From Conus ventricosus (lineage: Eukaryota > Mollusca > Gastropoda > Neogastropoda > Conidae), in contig CM031607.1 in assembly GCA_018398815.1 (NCBI GenBank), positions 88,428,525 through 88,492,524 on the forward strand: a stretch of 64,000 bases of DNA, given 5' to 3'. The notes beneath the pieces are model-generated. The model was not told the origin of the DNA. It saw nothing but the letters and a program-made list of their open reading frames with translations, and ran no database searches. The position numbers and the translations under genes were made by a program. How positions within the stretch are numbered: position 1 is the stretch's first letter; each line of letters begins with the position of its first letter. This document shows positions 46,840-58,399 of the stretch, piece after piece.

Positions 46840-47600
46840 CATAGATGTGTCGCTGCTGAGTTTTAGGGCCAGCGCAGGAAAACAAGACCTTCGCTCGTGA
46901 TAGCTTGGTGTTGGCAAGTGGTGGAGAGAAACAGGAGGTTAGAGGAGGTGAGATAGAATTTTTGTGAAAGGGCGGGGGTGTTGTAACGAGTGTTACCAAG
47001 GGGAAGGACAGGTAAGGTGACCACTCAGTTAGAGAGACAGGCATCTTATGTGACATGTCATGTTAGTGGGTCAGAGTCGTCATGGCGGTGTCATCTCGGC
47101 ACAGCAAAACAGCTGACGCATTTTGATGATGTTCTTTGGCCAAGGGCAATGGCGACATCAAGCGTTTCTGCATGTCATGTGAGTGTGTAGAGGTCAGCAC
47201 AAGTGGGTGAAGAGGAAGGGCCTCTTAAAATCCCCCTTTATTGACACACCCATTCAGGAGAGTGGCTGTCGATCTGATTGGGCCAATTCTCGCCTGTTCC
47301 TAAGGTGTGGGCACAGGTATGAGACTGTAAGGTGATGGGAAAAGTTTGCAGGAAGGCTAGGGTGGTAGCCGATGCAAATATGACAGGAAGGTGAGGAAAG
47401 CAATCCTCAAGGTGGGAGATCAAGTCCTGTACTGCTTCCCACGGGTCACAAACAAGTGCTGAGGATTGGAAAGGACATTCACCATCGCTGGAAAAGGTCG
47501 GTCGGGATTACCGAATTGATGTGAATGGGAACCAAAACTTTTCCATGCGAATTTTCTCGCAACTTATTCAGCGTGAGGACTCAGCACATAGGCGCAGCAG
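46840..47600 (+). pseudogene. Integrase of the Gypsy element, core deleted
   Basis: A GVL.RVLPRGRTGKVTTQL stretch (about 46,975-47,030) leads into an HHCC-like zinc finger (GHLGTAK-like at about 47,090; CHVSVQRSAQVG-like at about 47,180-47,215). The first part of the core, RRVAVDLIGP-like, holds the first catalytic Asp (about 47,271). The sequence then jumps to the C-terminal domain (RKARVVADAN at about 47,355; EKVGRDYRIDVNG at about 47,490-47,530). The middle of the core, with the other two catalytic acids, is missing. It lies before RT, unlike in ordinary Gypsy elements. Confidence 0.75.
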
Positions 47601-47689
47601 CAATCATGGATGAGGTGAAAGAGACCCAGCGAGGAAGGGGGAGGAGGGCGATTTTGTTGCTAAGTTTCAGAAGAGTCATTCAGGGATGT

Positions 47690-48420
47690 GTCACTGTATT
47701 GAAGGCTAGACAGTAGGAGTTCCTAGGTTTTGTTGTCGGAGCGACAAAGCAGCCAGAAAAGGGAAAGGTGGCTGGAGGAAGATGAAGAATTCAGAAGAGA
47801 CCCAAGACCAAAACAGAGGCAGTGAGTTCTGCTTGGTTTTTGGTTTCTATAGGGAGTTTGTTCAAATTTCGCAGCAATCACGAGTCCTCTCAGTGATTTG
47901 GTAAGGCAGGAAAAAACCGGCAGTGGTCGAGTGGTTCAGACGCTGCAGAGCAAGCACTGCAGACGGTGTTGGAAGACTAGGTTCCTGTTCCCATCTTGAA
48001 GTACGGATATTCAAAACCATTTTTGTTGAGGAAGATGCTCAGTGCGGTGGTATAGTGCAGTATTGTTGCAGGAGCATGAAGGGGTCGGAGTTTCCTGTGA
48101 GGTTGCTAGCAGGAAGTTGACAAGTGTGAAGAAAGGGTACGCAAACGGTGGAGAAAGGAGGTGTTTAGCCGTTGGGGGGGCGTAGCCAGAAATTCCACAA
48201 ATACTTGTATGGGAAAGAGTTCGTGATGAGACTGATCATCTACCACTTCAAATTCCTGCAGGAGGCGAGTTGAAAACAGCCCAGGGTTCTGCGTTGGGCA
48301 TGGCATTGCAGCCCTACAGGTACCGAGTTGCAGACATTCGGGTCGACAGGAATGTCGGAGCTGACTGTTTTTTAAGTCGCCGTAGTTCTAGCAAGGCTGC
48401 TAACTCAGAGAAAGTGTTCA
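47690..48420 (+). pseudogene. RT C-terminal part and RNase H of the Gypsy element
   Basis: An EFLGFVVGATKQPEKGKV stretch (about 47,719-47,770) and a GFYREFVQ-like stretch (about 47,845-47,875) are the RT thumb/connection. The fingers and palm (with the YIDD-type motif) are absent. RNase H follows: an LQEHEGVEFPVR-like stretch (about 48,065-48,105), KFHKYLYGK-like (about 48,185-48,215), ETDHLPLKFLQEA-like (about 48,230-48,265) and NVGADCFLSR-like (about 48,350-48,380) near the end of pol. Several frame changes occur. Confidence 0.8.
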
Positions 48421-48970
48421 TATCCGGGGGGCTTTGTTGTTAATATGTGTTGATTACAGTTATGTTGATAGGTTAATTGGGTTCATTCCAGTTGGCTATG
48501 GTTCATATATTTCTGTGTGAGACATGTTCATATTTCTTCATGTTGAGACTTGTTCATGTGAATGTTAGTATGCTTGGAGCACAGTCGCGTGTGTAGTAAT
48601 GATTATTTGCAATAGTGAGGATGGAGATTACTCAGTGAAGTGATCATGGATCGTGAGCATATTATATTGGCTTATCATAGAAATTGTGAAGCGAAGATGT
48701 GGCAATCCGCAGGTAGGGGGAATTCATAAGTGCGCACAGAGGTCGTTATAAAATGAGTTGAATAACGGCAAAGAGCGCACGTCAATGATAACTCATTGGA
48801 GGTGGTATTCACTAATGTATATTTTATAATTATAAACCGTTGGTTGTAAAGTATTTTTCAAACTTTGCACGTGTAGCTGTGGAGTTTTCAGCAAATTCGG
48901 TTGTTGTCTTTTTTTTGTACCGTTTGTTTTGAGACAAATGCGGTGCATAGTCTTTTGCAAGGGGGAAAAA

Positions 48971-50371
48971 TGTATGGTCCAAAATCAACACAACCAAAAA
49001 TCGATGGTCAATCGCCACAGCCAGTTACTCAAATATTCTGGGCAACAGCAGGCGGCCCATGCGTCGGTTCCAGCCAATTAAGCATAGGGGAGAGGTTCCA
49101 CGGAGACGGTCTGTCTGACCGGACGGACTAAGTAGCTGACCGTGCCTCGTGTCGGGTCAACCGAGCCTCGACGACTGGATCAAACTCATTCCAGCCAATT
49201 TGGACAGCGAGTAAGCTGATTCCTAATCTTCCACGTAGACAGTGGAGTGGCTGGGTCGACAGGTCTCAATAGATCTGGTCAGACGTCTCGGCGCCCCCTT
49301 ACCAGACTCATTAGCCAATTTACGGATGTAGCCGGAAAGGGGAGAGGAGAAGGTAGTAGGTGGTGGGGGTGAAAATCCTGCTAATCAATTAATGACCAGT
49401 TGACCACACAGAGAGTAAGGCGTGTAGTGGTGGTCTGTATGATTTGAATAGCATGGAGAATTTGAGGGTGGATAACTCGGGTACGAGCGGTAAATTACTG
49501 ACCAATGGTTACTCGCCCCTATTTGGACACGGAGAGTTAAGAGATAAATAATGCGTGAGGGGAAAAAGAGAGAAGAACAGAGAAGGACAGAGAGAGAGAG
49601 GTATGAGTGTAATCTTGGGAGGAGAAGAGCAGAGAGATGAGGGGAGGAGAGGAGGAGAACCAAGTGGAGGCATTAGCACGAGATAGTCTGCAGAGGAAAG
49701 GACTTAGGCGAGATGTGGAGAGAGAGAGAGTGTTGCTAACTAATGAAGAGGAAAGAAAGAAAAGAAAAAAAAAAAAGAAAAAGAAAAGCAAACATGTGTC
49801 CATTTGATAGAGCAGATAGAAGAGAGTGAGAGAGTGCAATCAATGCGTTAATGCAGGAAGAAAGAAAGGAGAACAGATCGATGTTGATAGTCACTGTTCT
49901 ATCTTACACTGGGGATCGACCTCATACTTGGCAACGCCACTTTCATCGGAGGTCCAACGCTGACCAGTGCCAGCAGTCCAGCCTGGACGGTGCCAGCCAG
50001 TATAACATGACCAATGCCCATCAGTTGTGTCGTGCTTGTGAAAGTGACAGTGAAAAAAAAAAGGAAAGAAACAGAAAAGACAGTGATTCGTGAATAGTTA
50101 AGATCACTGGCCAGGTAAAAGTAGATATCTATTTATACCGGGTTAGTTATTTGATGTTTTAGATAAATGATTTTGTGAAGTTCAGGAAAGAGTAGTTTTA
50201 TTTTGTTTGATTCCTTATGCATTTGATGTTTGTTCTATGAACATGTGTAGTAAAGTTATAGACTTACTAGTGGTTTGTGTGCGAATGCATGATAATGAAT
50301 GAGATGTTAAGCAAGCTGGAGTGTGTTTGGGTGTGCGCTAGTCTTCCTCATCGACATCACCGAGGTTGACA
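48971..50371 (+). repeat. Internal (second) LTR
   Basis: Preceded by the purine run AAGGGGGAAAAA (polypurine tract) and ends CACCGAGGTTGACA. It is not followed by a primer-binding site but by a copy of the 3' host flank. Confidence 0.88.
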
Positions 50372-50444
50372 GACCACAATACAATCTCAAAGGCAAATGT
50401 GATTGCGCCAAGTCTATAAATGCTCGACTCGTCATTAAAGCAAG
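50372..50444 (+). repeat. Copy of host 3' flank after the internal LTR
   Basis: The 73 bp (ACCACAATACAATCTCAAAG, then GCGCCAAGTCTATAAATGCT) match 52,770-52,838 next to the final LTR and 6,587-6,655 in A. They end abruptly and join RNase H coding sequence at about 50,445. Confidence 0.85.
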
Positions 50445-50810
50445 TTTTTGCGGAAGATCATCAGGCGGTGGAATGGGTGCAGTATTGTTGCAGGAGCATG
50501 AAGGGGTCGAGTTTCCTGTGAGGTATGCTAGCAGGAAGTTGACAAAGTGTGAAGAGGGTACGAAAAGGGTGGAGAAGGAGTGTTTTAGCCGTTGGGGGGC
50601 GTGCAGAATTCCACAAATACTTGTATGGGAAAGAGTTCGTGATAGAGACTGATCATCAACCACTCAAATTCCTGCAGGAGGCGCAGTTGAAAACAGCAGG
50701 GTTCTGCGTTGGGCAATGGCATTGCAGCCCTACAGGTACCGAGTGCAGTACATTCCGGGTCGACAGAATGTCGGAGCTGACTATTTAAGTCGCGTATTTC
50801 TAGCAAGCTG
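50445..50810 (+). pseudogene. Duplicated RNase H fragment of the Gypsy element
   Basis: It repeats the pol 3' end of 48,022-48,420: LLQEHEGVEFPVRYASRKLT, an EFHKYLYGKEFVIETDHQPL stretch, LQPYRYRVQYIPGRQNVGAD and YLSR before the end. It is read with fewer frame changes than the first copy. It has no RT upstream and starts within RNase H. Confidence 0.85.
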
Positions 50811-51371
50811 CAACTCAGGGGAAGTCAGTCATATCCGGGGTGCTTTGTTGATAATATGTGTTGTTTACAGTTATGTTGATTGGATATGGGTTCATTCCCA
50901 GTTGGCTATGGTTCATATTTTCTGTGTGAGACTTGTTCATATTTCTTTGTGAGACTTGTTCATGTGAATAGTTATGCTTGGAGCATACAGTCGCTTGTGT
51001 AGTAATGCATTATTTGCAATAAGTGAGGATGGAGATTCCTCAGTGAAGTGTCATGGATCGTGAGCATATTATATTGTGCTTTTCATAGAAATTGTGAAGA
51101 GAAGATGTGGCAAATCCGCAGGTAGGGGAATTGCATAAGTGCGCACAGAGGTCGTTATAAAATGAGTTGAAATAACGCAAGAGCGCACGTCAATGATAAC
51201 TCATTGGAGTGGTATTCACTAATGATATATTTTATAATTTATAAACCGTTGGTTGAAAAAGTATTTTTCAAACTTTGCACGTGTAGCTGTGGTTCAGCAA
51301 ATTCGGTTGTTGTCTTTTTTGTACCGTTGTTTTGAGACAATGCGGTGCATAGTCTTTTGCAAGGGGGAAAT

Positions 51372-52769
51372 TGTCATGGTCAAAATTCAACACAACCAAA
51401 ACTCGGGGTCAATCGCCACCAGCCCAGCCTAACTCAAATATTCTGGGCATCACGCAGACGGCCCCATGCGTCGGATCCAGCCAATTAAGCATAGGGGAGA
51501 GGTTCCACGGAGACGGTCTGTCTAGCCGGACGGACTAAGTAGCTGACCGACGCCTCGATGTCTGGTCAACCGAGCCTCGACGCCCGGATCAAACTCATTC
51601 CAGCCAATTTGGCACAGCGAGTAAGCTGATCCTAATCTTCCACGTAGACAGTCGGAGTGGCTGACCGACAGGTCTCAATAGATCTGGTCAGACGTCTCGG
51701 CGCCCTACCCAGACTCATCTAGCCAATTTACGATGTAGCCGGAAAGGAGAGGGAGAAGGTAGTAGGTGGTGGGGGTGAAAATCAAGCTAATCAATTAAAT
51801 GACCAGTTGACCACCACAGAGAGTAAGGCGTGTAGGCGTGACTGTCATGATTTGAATAGCCAATGGAATTAGAGGGAGATAACTCGGGTACGAGGCGGTA
51901 AAAATACTGACCAATGGTACTCGCCCTTGGACACGGAGTTAAGAGATAAAGTAATGCGTGAGTGGAAAAAGAGAGAACGAACAGAGAGACAGAGAGAGAG
52001 AGGTCTGAGTGTAATCTCTGAGGAGAGAAGAGCAGAGAGATGAGGGAGGAGAGGAGAGAACCAAGTGGAGGCATTAGCACGAGATAGTCTGCAGAGGAAG
52101 GACTTAGGAGAGATGTGGAGAGAGAGAGAGTTGCTAACTAATGAAGAGGAAAGAAAGAAAAGAAAAAAAAAGAAAAGAAAAGCAACCATGTCCATTTGAT
52201 AGAGCAGACTAGAAGAGAGAGAGAGAGTGCAATGCGTTAATGCAGGAAGAAAGAAAGGAGAACAGATCGATGTTGATAGTCACTGTTCTATCTTCACTGG
52301 GTTCGACCTCATACTTGGCCAACGCCACTTTCATCGGCAGTCCAACCTGACCAGTGCCAGCAGTCCAGCCTGACCGGTGCCAGCAGTCTAACCTGACCAA
52401 TGCCAACAGTTGTGTCGTGCTTGTGAAAGTGACAGTGAAAAAAAAAAAGGAAAAGAAAAGAAAAGACAGTGATTCGTGAATAGTTAAGATCACCTGGCCA
52501 GGTAAAGTAGAAATCTATTTATACCCGGGTTAGTTAATGATGTTTTAGATAAATGATTTTGTGAAGTTCAGGAAAGAGAGAATGTTTTATTTTGTTTGAT
52601 TCCATATGCATTGATGTTTCGTTCTATGAACATGTGTAGTAAAGTTATAGACTTTACTAGTGGTTTGATGTGACGAATGCATGATATATGAATGAGATCG
52701 TAAGCAAGCTGTGAGTGTGTTTGGGCTGTGCGCTAGTCCTTCCTCCATCGACATCACCCGAGGTTGACA
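51372..52769 (+). repeat. 3' LTR
   Basis: Follows the polypurine run AAGGGGGAAAT, starts TGTCATGGTCAAAATTC and ends CCCGAGGTTGACA, with GACAC target duplication after it. It carries fewer apparent indels than the other two LTRs. Confidence 0.9.
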
Positions 52770-52774
52770 GACAC

Positions 52775-53369
52775 AATACAAATTCTCAAAGCAATGTATT
52801 TGCGCCAGTCTATAAATGCTCGACTCCTTCATTAAGCAAAGCCTTGGCACATTAATCTTCGTGTGTTCAGCCTCTCTTTTCTTTATCTCCGCATTTTGTA
52901 GCGATGGAACCAGGTCCGCGCCAAATTGTTAAATTAGCATGAATTAACTGAAACAAAAATGTTTACACCAATAAAAAGACAACTTTATAAACAGAGTAGC
53001 ATCTTATCCAATTGTATATTCAAGTTAACTATATTACAAATGAATAAAGTGTGGAGTGAATAAATCATTTTCTGTACAAGTACTTTTCTTCTTTTTACAT
53101 TTGACCTGACAAAACCTCCAGGACCATTTGACAGTTGTCGTCATAATGAAGCGCAATGCACACTAGCAGTGTCATATCAGGCTAAAATTTCAGTTTCAGC
53201 GTCAGTTTCATGGAGAGGGGATAGTCTTATGCCAGTTGTCAATGCCTGTAGGTATTTGGCTTTATCATTCTCAACACGTTTGAGTTTCGTTGGTGCGTGT
53301 AAGGACTTGTTAAGTGAGGCTAAAAATGTTTAGATTTGTATTATGAAAAAGTTACATACTCTAAATAAT
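52775..53369. other. Copy of 6,592-7,190, no gene seen
   Basis: Nearly identical to segment A. No coding or repeat structure recognised. Confidence 0.5.
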
Positions 53370-54150
53370 TCTTCACTCACGTTATTTATTAAACTGTATG
53401 TCACCCCAGTTCAGCGGATTGTACAATATGGTTCTGAGTTATGGGGACTAGAAAAAGCGGCTGTCTGTTGTGAATCGGTTCATGATTTCACTTTGAAGAA
53501 GTGTTCTAGTTGTTGACCTACGTACTCCAAATTATCTCGCTTTGGGCAAAACTGGTCGATTTCCTGCTTATATTATGTATGCTGCTTAATAGATCCGACA
53601 CTGGCTGAAATTGCTTCACATGGAAGATACCCGAATACCTCGTAAAGCGTATGTTGTATGACTTGTATACTAAAGGCAAAACCATTTGGGTAACTGAAGT
53701 GCAGCTCTGTCTATTTGAATATGGATTTGGATTCGCCTGATTGAAACCAAGGAGTTGAGAACATAAAAGTCTTTTTACATCGTTTTCGCCAGTGATCAGT
53801 AGATTGCAGATGGCAAAAATGCCCTGATCATATTCATGATAGCGACAAGTTTGGTTTTTATAGGAATTTGCCATATACCCATGACCAGAAGACTTACTTG
53901 AATATCGACATGGAAAGGCATTTAAAGCATGTAACAGCAACATTTAAATTAGGAATATATCTGAATTAGCTTGCCGTTAGATATCGAACGTGTAATACTT
54001 GTGGTTTGATTTACCCTTTAGAGAATCACCAGAAACAGAAATACATTTTGTACTTTGCTGCCCAGCTCTTAGGAGCATCAGAGAAAAAGTTCATAAAGCC
54101 CAAATATTATAAACAGCCATCTTTGTTTGAACTCAATCTGTTTCAATCAT
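53370..54150 (+). mobile_element. LINE C-terminal fragment, copy B
   Basis: Counterpart of 7,195-7,960 with the same motifs and the same truncation, so the LINE insertion predates the duplication. Confidence 0.75.
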
Positions 54151-54181
54151 ACAGTGATCAGATAGTACCAACAAAGGCAAC

Positions 54182-54304
54182 TTTTTTTTTGCTGTCCCAA
54201 GCTCGACGCCACCTCAGAGGCAGTGCACCCACACCGTTCATTCCAACACCCCGTCCACAGCCCGGCCGCAGCCCCGACATCGACAATCCACAGGGAGCAG
54301 TCCC
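54182..54304 (-). mobile_element. Short poly-A-tailed retrocopy, copy B
   Basis: Counterpart of 7,988-8,124, with AACAAAGGCAAC at 54,170-54,181 and 54,305-54,316 and a shorter T run. Confidence 0.75.
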
Positions 54305-54957
54305 AACAAAGGCAACTTACCAGGTCTCACTGAACGCGTGTATAGCTGACGATAGATATGGACAGGTGGGGGGAAGGCGCATTACTGTGTTTCTTTACGG
54401 AAACTGCATTTTCTTCTAAAAGTAAGTTCAATTGCTGTGGATGCTGTTGTATTCAGTGCATTAATGAGACAATACCCATATTTTTGTTCATAATGAACAA
54501 ACGTGCCGAATGTAAGTAACGTGATGATGTATCTGAGATTAGTGTGAAGCTACGGCGCTACTATTGCGAGAGAAAGGAGGGCTGGACGTTCTGTCACATT
54601 CCAAGATCCACTGGAACTTGGCGGAGATCGGCATGTGCTCAGAGTCCTTCTGGAGTGTGTCTGTGTGTCTGCAGCATGCTGTTTTAAGTCTGTAAGGTCC
54701 GATTGGATCAGATGGGAGGACGACCGATTGGATCAGATGGGAGGACGAGATGCTCCTGCGCCGATCTGAAAGATGCACGCCAGTGAAAGGGTAAAGTGCC
54801 TGCTTGGTGGGTTGATGGTCAGGCAAGGATATTCTCTCTGCCTGCCACATCTCCGTGTTTTTTTTGTTCTCTCCGTACATGTCTATGTGCGACTCAGTGT
54901 TTTTCTCTCGCAATCAAATTTAGACATTGCGTTGTAAACGCGGAAACAATTCATTAG

Positions 54958-55470
54958 TTGCATGAGGAAACCATTGTAAACCATTTAGAAGGCATGTCGT
55001 TTCACATTGCCTGCTCTAAGGCTTTTCTGCACTGGATCCGACTCGTTACGGAGAGACGGGTAATTGTCAAGTTCCTTGGAGACACACCACAGTCCACAAT
55101 TCTGTGGTGTTCTCACCACCAAGGGTTCAAAATAGAATCCAACAGCACCCATAAAGCAGCCAGCGAAGGTTAGTATATGAAACAAAACCAAAGTATGGAG
55201 GGGGAAAAAAAATTGCTGAAAACCTATAAACATTATGCGAACAGTATAAAATATAGGGGACAATCTTTGAGCCTATGCTTGAGAATCCATTCAAGGATGC
55301 AAGGGAGATCAAAAGATATGGAACAGTGTGAGTGGTCAGCTCTGCTGTTCAATAACCCAAGCAGTGTGAGTGGCTAAGAATTGTACAGAACAACCTTTAC
55401 TTGGATCTCCTAAGAGATGCAATCTCCCACTGATCGACCAAACATTATAATGCTGAACAATTAAGTAGTG
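54958..55470 (+). repeat. Dispersed repeat of unknown type, copy B
   Basis: Counterpart of 8,775-9,290. A third, rearranged relative is at 60,890-61,430. Confidence 0.7.
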
Positions 55471-55623
55471 GGGGGGGGGGGGGGGGTCATCTCTTTCTTC
55501 CCTACTCTCTCTACCCCTCCATCCCTCTCTCTATCCAACTCTTCCTCTCCATCCCCACTCTCCCTCTTCCCTCTGTTTTCTTTTCCGCCTCCGTCTCTCT
55601 CCTCTCTCTTCGGCTGTCCATCT

Positions 55624-55926
<303 letters not shown>

Positions 55927-56380
55927 CTTCGGTACAGGGGGATTTTTTCCTCGGAGTTAACATTGGTTCTGACTCCATTTCCCCACACAGTCCTTCAAAT
56001 GAGACTATAAACCAAAGTTCCGTGTGTGAACGCACGTACAACATCTTGCACACACGTAAAATCCCATCCCCAACTTTCGGAGGAAAAGAATGCCAGTTTG
56101 GCCGTTGGTATGGATGACATGTAGCATGTATCCTCCATGAGTAATGGAAAGAATGAAGGAAGAAAGGAAACTGAGTGAACGATATTGACTAGATGACACG
56201 GGAAACGACTGAATGAAGCGCCAGCTGACAGCTCTTCAGTCGGCACTGCCCAGGTAGGTAGCCCATTGAGTAAACGAGAGTGGATTGTAAAGCGCTTAGA
56301 GCTTGGTATCTGCCCAAGGATATGCGCTATATAAGTATTCATAATAATAACAATAATCACAATAATAATAATATCGAGTA
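55927..56380 (+). mobile_element. SINE without its tRNA head, copy B
   Basis: Counterpart of 9,694-10,130, with the same body and the GTAAAGCGCTTAGAGC / GCGCTATATAAG tail and AAT-rich end. Confidence 0.85.
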
Positions 56381-56936
56381 CTGACTGGATGATTTAAGCT
56401 CGACATTCAAAACATATGAGATCGCGCGCTAGAACCCAACGACTGACGGACCATTTCAAAAACTCGAAGAGTCGTTGTAGATCGTCTGCTGATAGAACAA
56501 CAACAACAACAACGACGACGACGACGACGACGACGACGTTAACGACGACAACGATAAAACCGCTTGTATCACGCATCCATGTTTTCTTTGATGTGTGGCG
56601 GAGCACGTGACAAGCCTCGGGGGTAGATGTCGGAATCTGTCCGTTTGCAGACTGTCTGCTGCAGTGAGGACCACACGCTGGTCCAGGAGTCACCGTGGGA
56701 CAGAGGTAGAGTCACGTGGTACCGGATCTGAGGCCGCGGACTGGATGGTCATCAGAGGCGTTTCTTAGTGGCACTTGTTGGCTGTGGCCGTCACCTGTCT
56801 AGAGAGGAGCGTGTTGTGGACTAGGACTTGAGGACTGGAACCTCCCTGATGAGGTCTTCGACAGTTGTGCTCTGATTTTCCGACTAATACTGCAGATCTG
56901 TCTCGTTCCTGGCTCACACCGAGAAATAGTGTTCAA

Positions 56937-57074
56937 CAAACAAACAAACAAACAAACAAACAAACAAACAAACAAACAAACAAACAAACGAACAAACAAA
57001 CAAACAAACAAACAAACAAACGAACAAACAAACAAACAAACAAACAAACAAACAAACAAACAAACAAACAAACG
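56937..57074 (+). repeat. (AAAC)n microsatellite, about 138 bp
   Basis: About 34 tetranucleotides with three CGAA variants. Segment A has a poly-A run and two AAAAC units here (10,768-10,797). Confidence 0.95.
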
Positions 57075-57242
57075 AAAAGGCACAACGAACACCTGTCATG
57101 TTGTGTCAGAGTAGAACTGAACTCAACAACATTATCTTCATCGCACGTTACTTTTTTTTTTTTTTTTTTTTTCCGAACAATGTTCAAATTTCGTAGTCGT
57201 TGATGCCGCGCTGAAGTGCAGAGCTCACTGTTGATTTCTCTT

Positions 57243-58113
57243 CTACGTCCATGTCTGTTGTGGTTCAAAGGTTAACGTCCACGTCCATGTCTGTAGAGGT
57301 TCAAAGGTCACAGTCCACGTCCATGTCTGTTGTGGTTCAAAGGTTAACGTCCACGTCCATGTCTGTATGGTTCAAAGGTTAACATCCACGTCCATGTCTG
57401 TAGTGGTTCAAAGGTTAACATCCACGTCCATGTCTGTAGTGGTTCAAAGGTTAACATCCACGTCCATGTCTGTAGTGGTTCAAAGGTTAACGTCCATGTC
57501 TGTAGTGGTTCAAAGGTTAACATCCACGTCCATGTCTGTAGTGGTTCAAAGGTTAACGTCCATGTCTGTAGAGGTTCAAAGGTCACAGTCCACGTCCATG
57601 TCTGTAGTGGTTCAAAGTTAACGTCCATGTCTGTAGTGGTTCAAAGGTTAACGTCCACGTCCATGTCTGTAGTGGTTCAAAGGTCACAGTCCACGTCCAT
57701 GTATGTAGTGGTTCAAAGGTTAACGTCCATGTCTGTAGTGGTTCAAAGGTTAACGTCCACGTCCATGTCTGTAATGGTTCAAAGGTCACAGTCCACGTCC
57801 ATGTCTGTAGTGGTTCAAAGGTTAACGTCCACGTCCATGTCTGTAGTGGTTCAAAGGCCACAGTCCACGTTCATGTCTGGAGTGGTTCAAAGGTCACAGT
57901 CCACGACCATGTCTGGAGTGGTTCAAAGGTTACAGTCCACGACCATGTCTGTCGTGGTTCAAAGGTTACAGTCCACGTCCATGTCTGTCGTGGTTCAAAG
58001 GTCACAGTCCATGTCTGTCGTGGTTCAAAGGTCACAGTCCACTTCCATGTCTGTCGTGGTTCAAAGGTCACAGTCCACGTCCATGTCTGTCGTGGTTCAA
58101 AGGTCACAGTCCA
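57243..58113 (+). repeat. Minisatellite, about 25 units of 30 or 36 bp
   Basis: Unit: CCACGTCCATGTCTGTAGTG then GTTCAAAGGTTAACGT. Units of 30 bp lack CCACGT. The left part favours GGTTAAC; the right part favours GGTCACAG and TCTGTCGTGG. Because units are multiples of three, both strands stay open (182 and 150 codons); these are not genes. GGTTCAAAGGTCA in about nine units is a close match to a DR1 nuclear-receptor site. Confidence 0.95.
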
Positions 58114-58179
58114 AAGCCCAGTGGCTGGAGGGTAGTGAACTGTCAGAGGGCCGCCATGACTGGGGCATGGCTTAATCAC

Positions 58180-58393
58180 AGTTGAAGCCCATCCCTCTCC
58201 TTCAGATGCCGTGCACCTGTCCCTGAATTGAATCAGGTTCGCATTTCCCTCTAGGTGAACAGAGAAGGTTTCCGGAGGAGGGGGATCCACCCCCACCCCC
58301 ACCCCCACCCCCACCCCACCCACCCCGTGAGTGGTTCGAACTCGCGACCGTCAGTTCCGCAGGCTGACACTTATAACCCTGTGACTACGGGCC
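58180..58393 (-). mobile_element. tRNA-derived SINE, minus strand
   Basis: The minus strand starts GGCCCGTAGTCACAGGGTTA, has a B box AGTTCGAACC and ends its tRNA-like part with CACTCACGGGGT. The acceptor ends pair (CCCGT/ACGGG) and GTCAG/CTGAC forms an anticodon-like stem. A G-rich run and a body (CTCTGTTCACCTAGAGGGAA, then GATTCAATTCAGGGACAGG) follow. The head differs from the SINE at 2,721, so this is a separate family. Confidence 0.7.
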
Positions 58394-58399
58394 TCTTTG

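Larger units (their letters stand above)
43550..52769 (+). mobile_element. Ty3/Gypsy LTR retrotransposon, Gmr1-like pol order, three LTRs
   Basis: A 9.2-kb insertion flanked by GACAC (43,545-43,549 and 52,770-52,774), absent from segment A. LTRs begin TGTCA and end GTTGACA. The internal region carries gag with a zinc knuckle, an aspartic protease, an integrase and then RT/RNase H. The order PR-IN-RT-RH is known for Gmr1-like members of Ty3/Gypsy; ordinary members have IN last. Most of the IN catalytic core and of the RT palm are missing, so this copy is a deletion derivative. A third, internal LTR and a second RNase H end come from a 2.4-kb tandem duplication. Confidence 0.9.

Noticed and set aside
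47920..48000. tRNA-like or SINE head (GTGGTCGAGTGGTTCAGACG)
   Set aside because: Read as protein, this lies within the Gypsy RT-to-RNase H region (SDAAEQALQTVLED-like), and no B box follows. The A-box resemblance is chance.
57627..58175. 182-codon plus-strand ORF
   Set aside because: Generated by 30/36-bp minisatellite periods; the opposite strand is open as well and codon changes show no coding bias.
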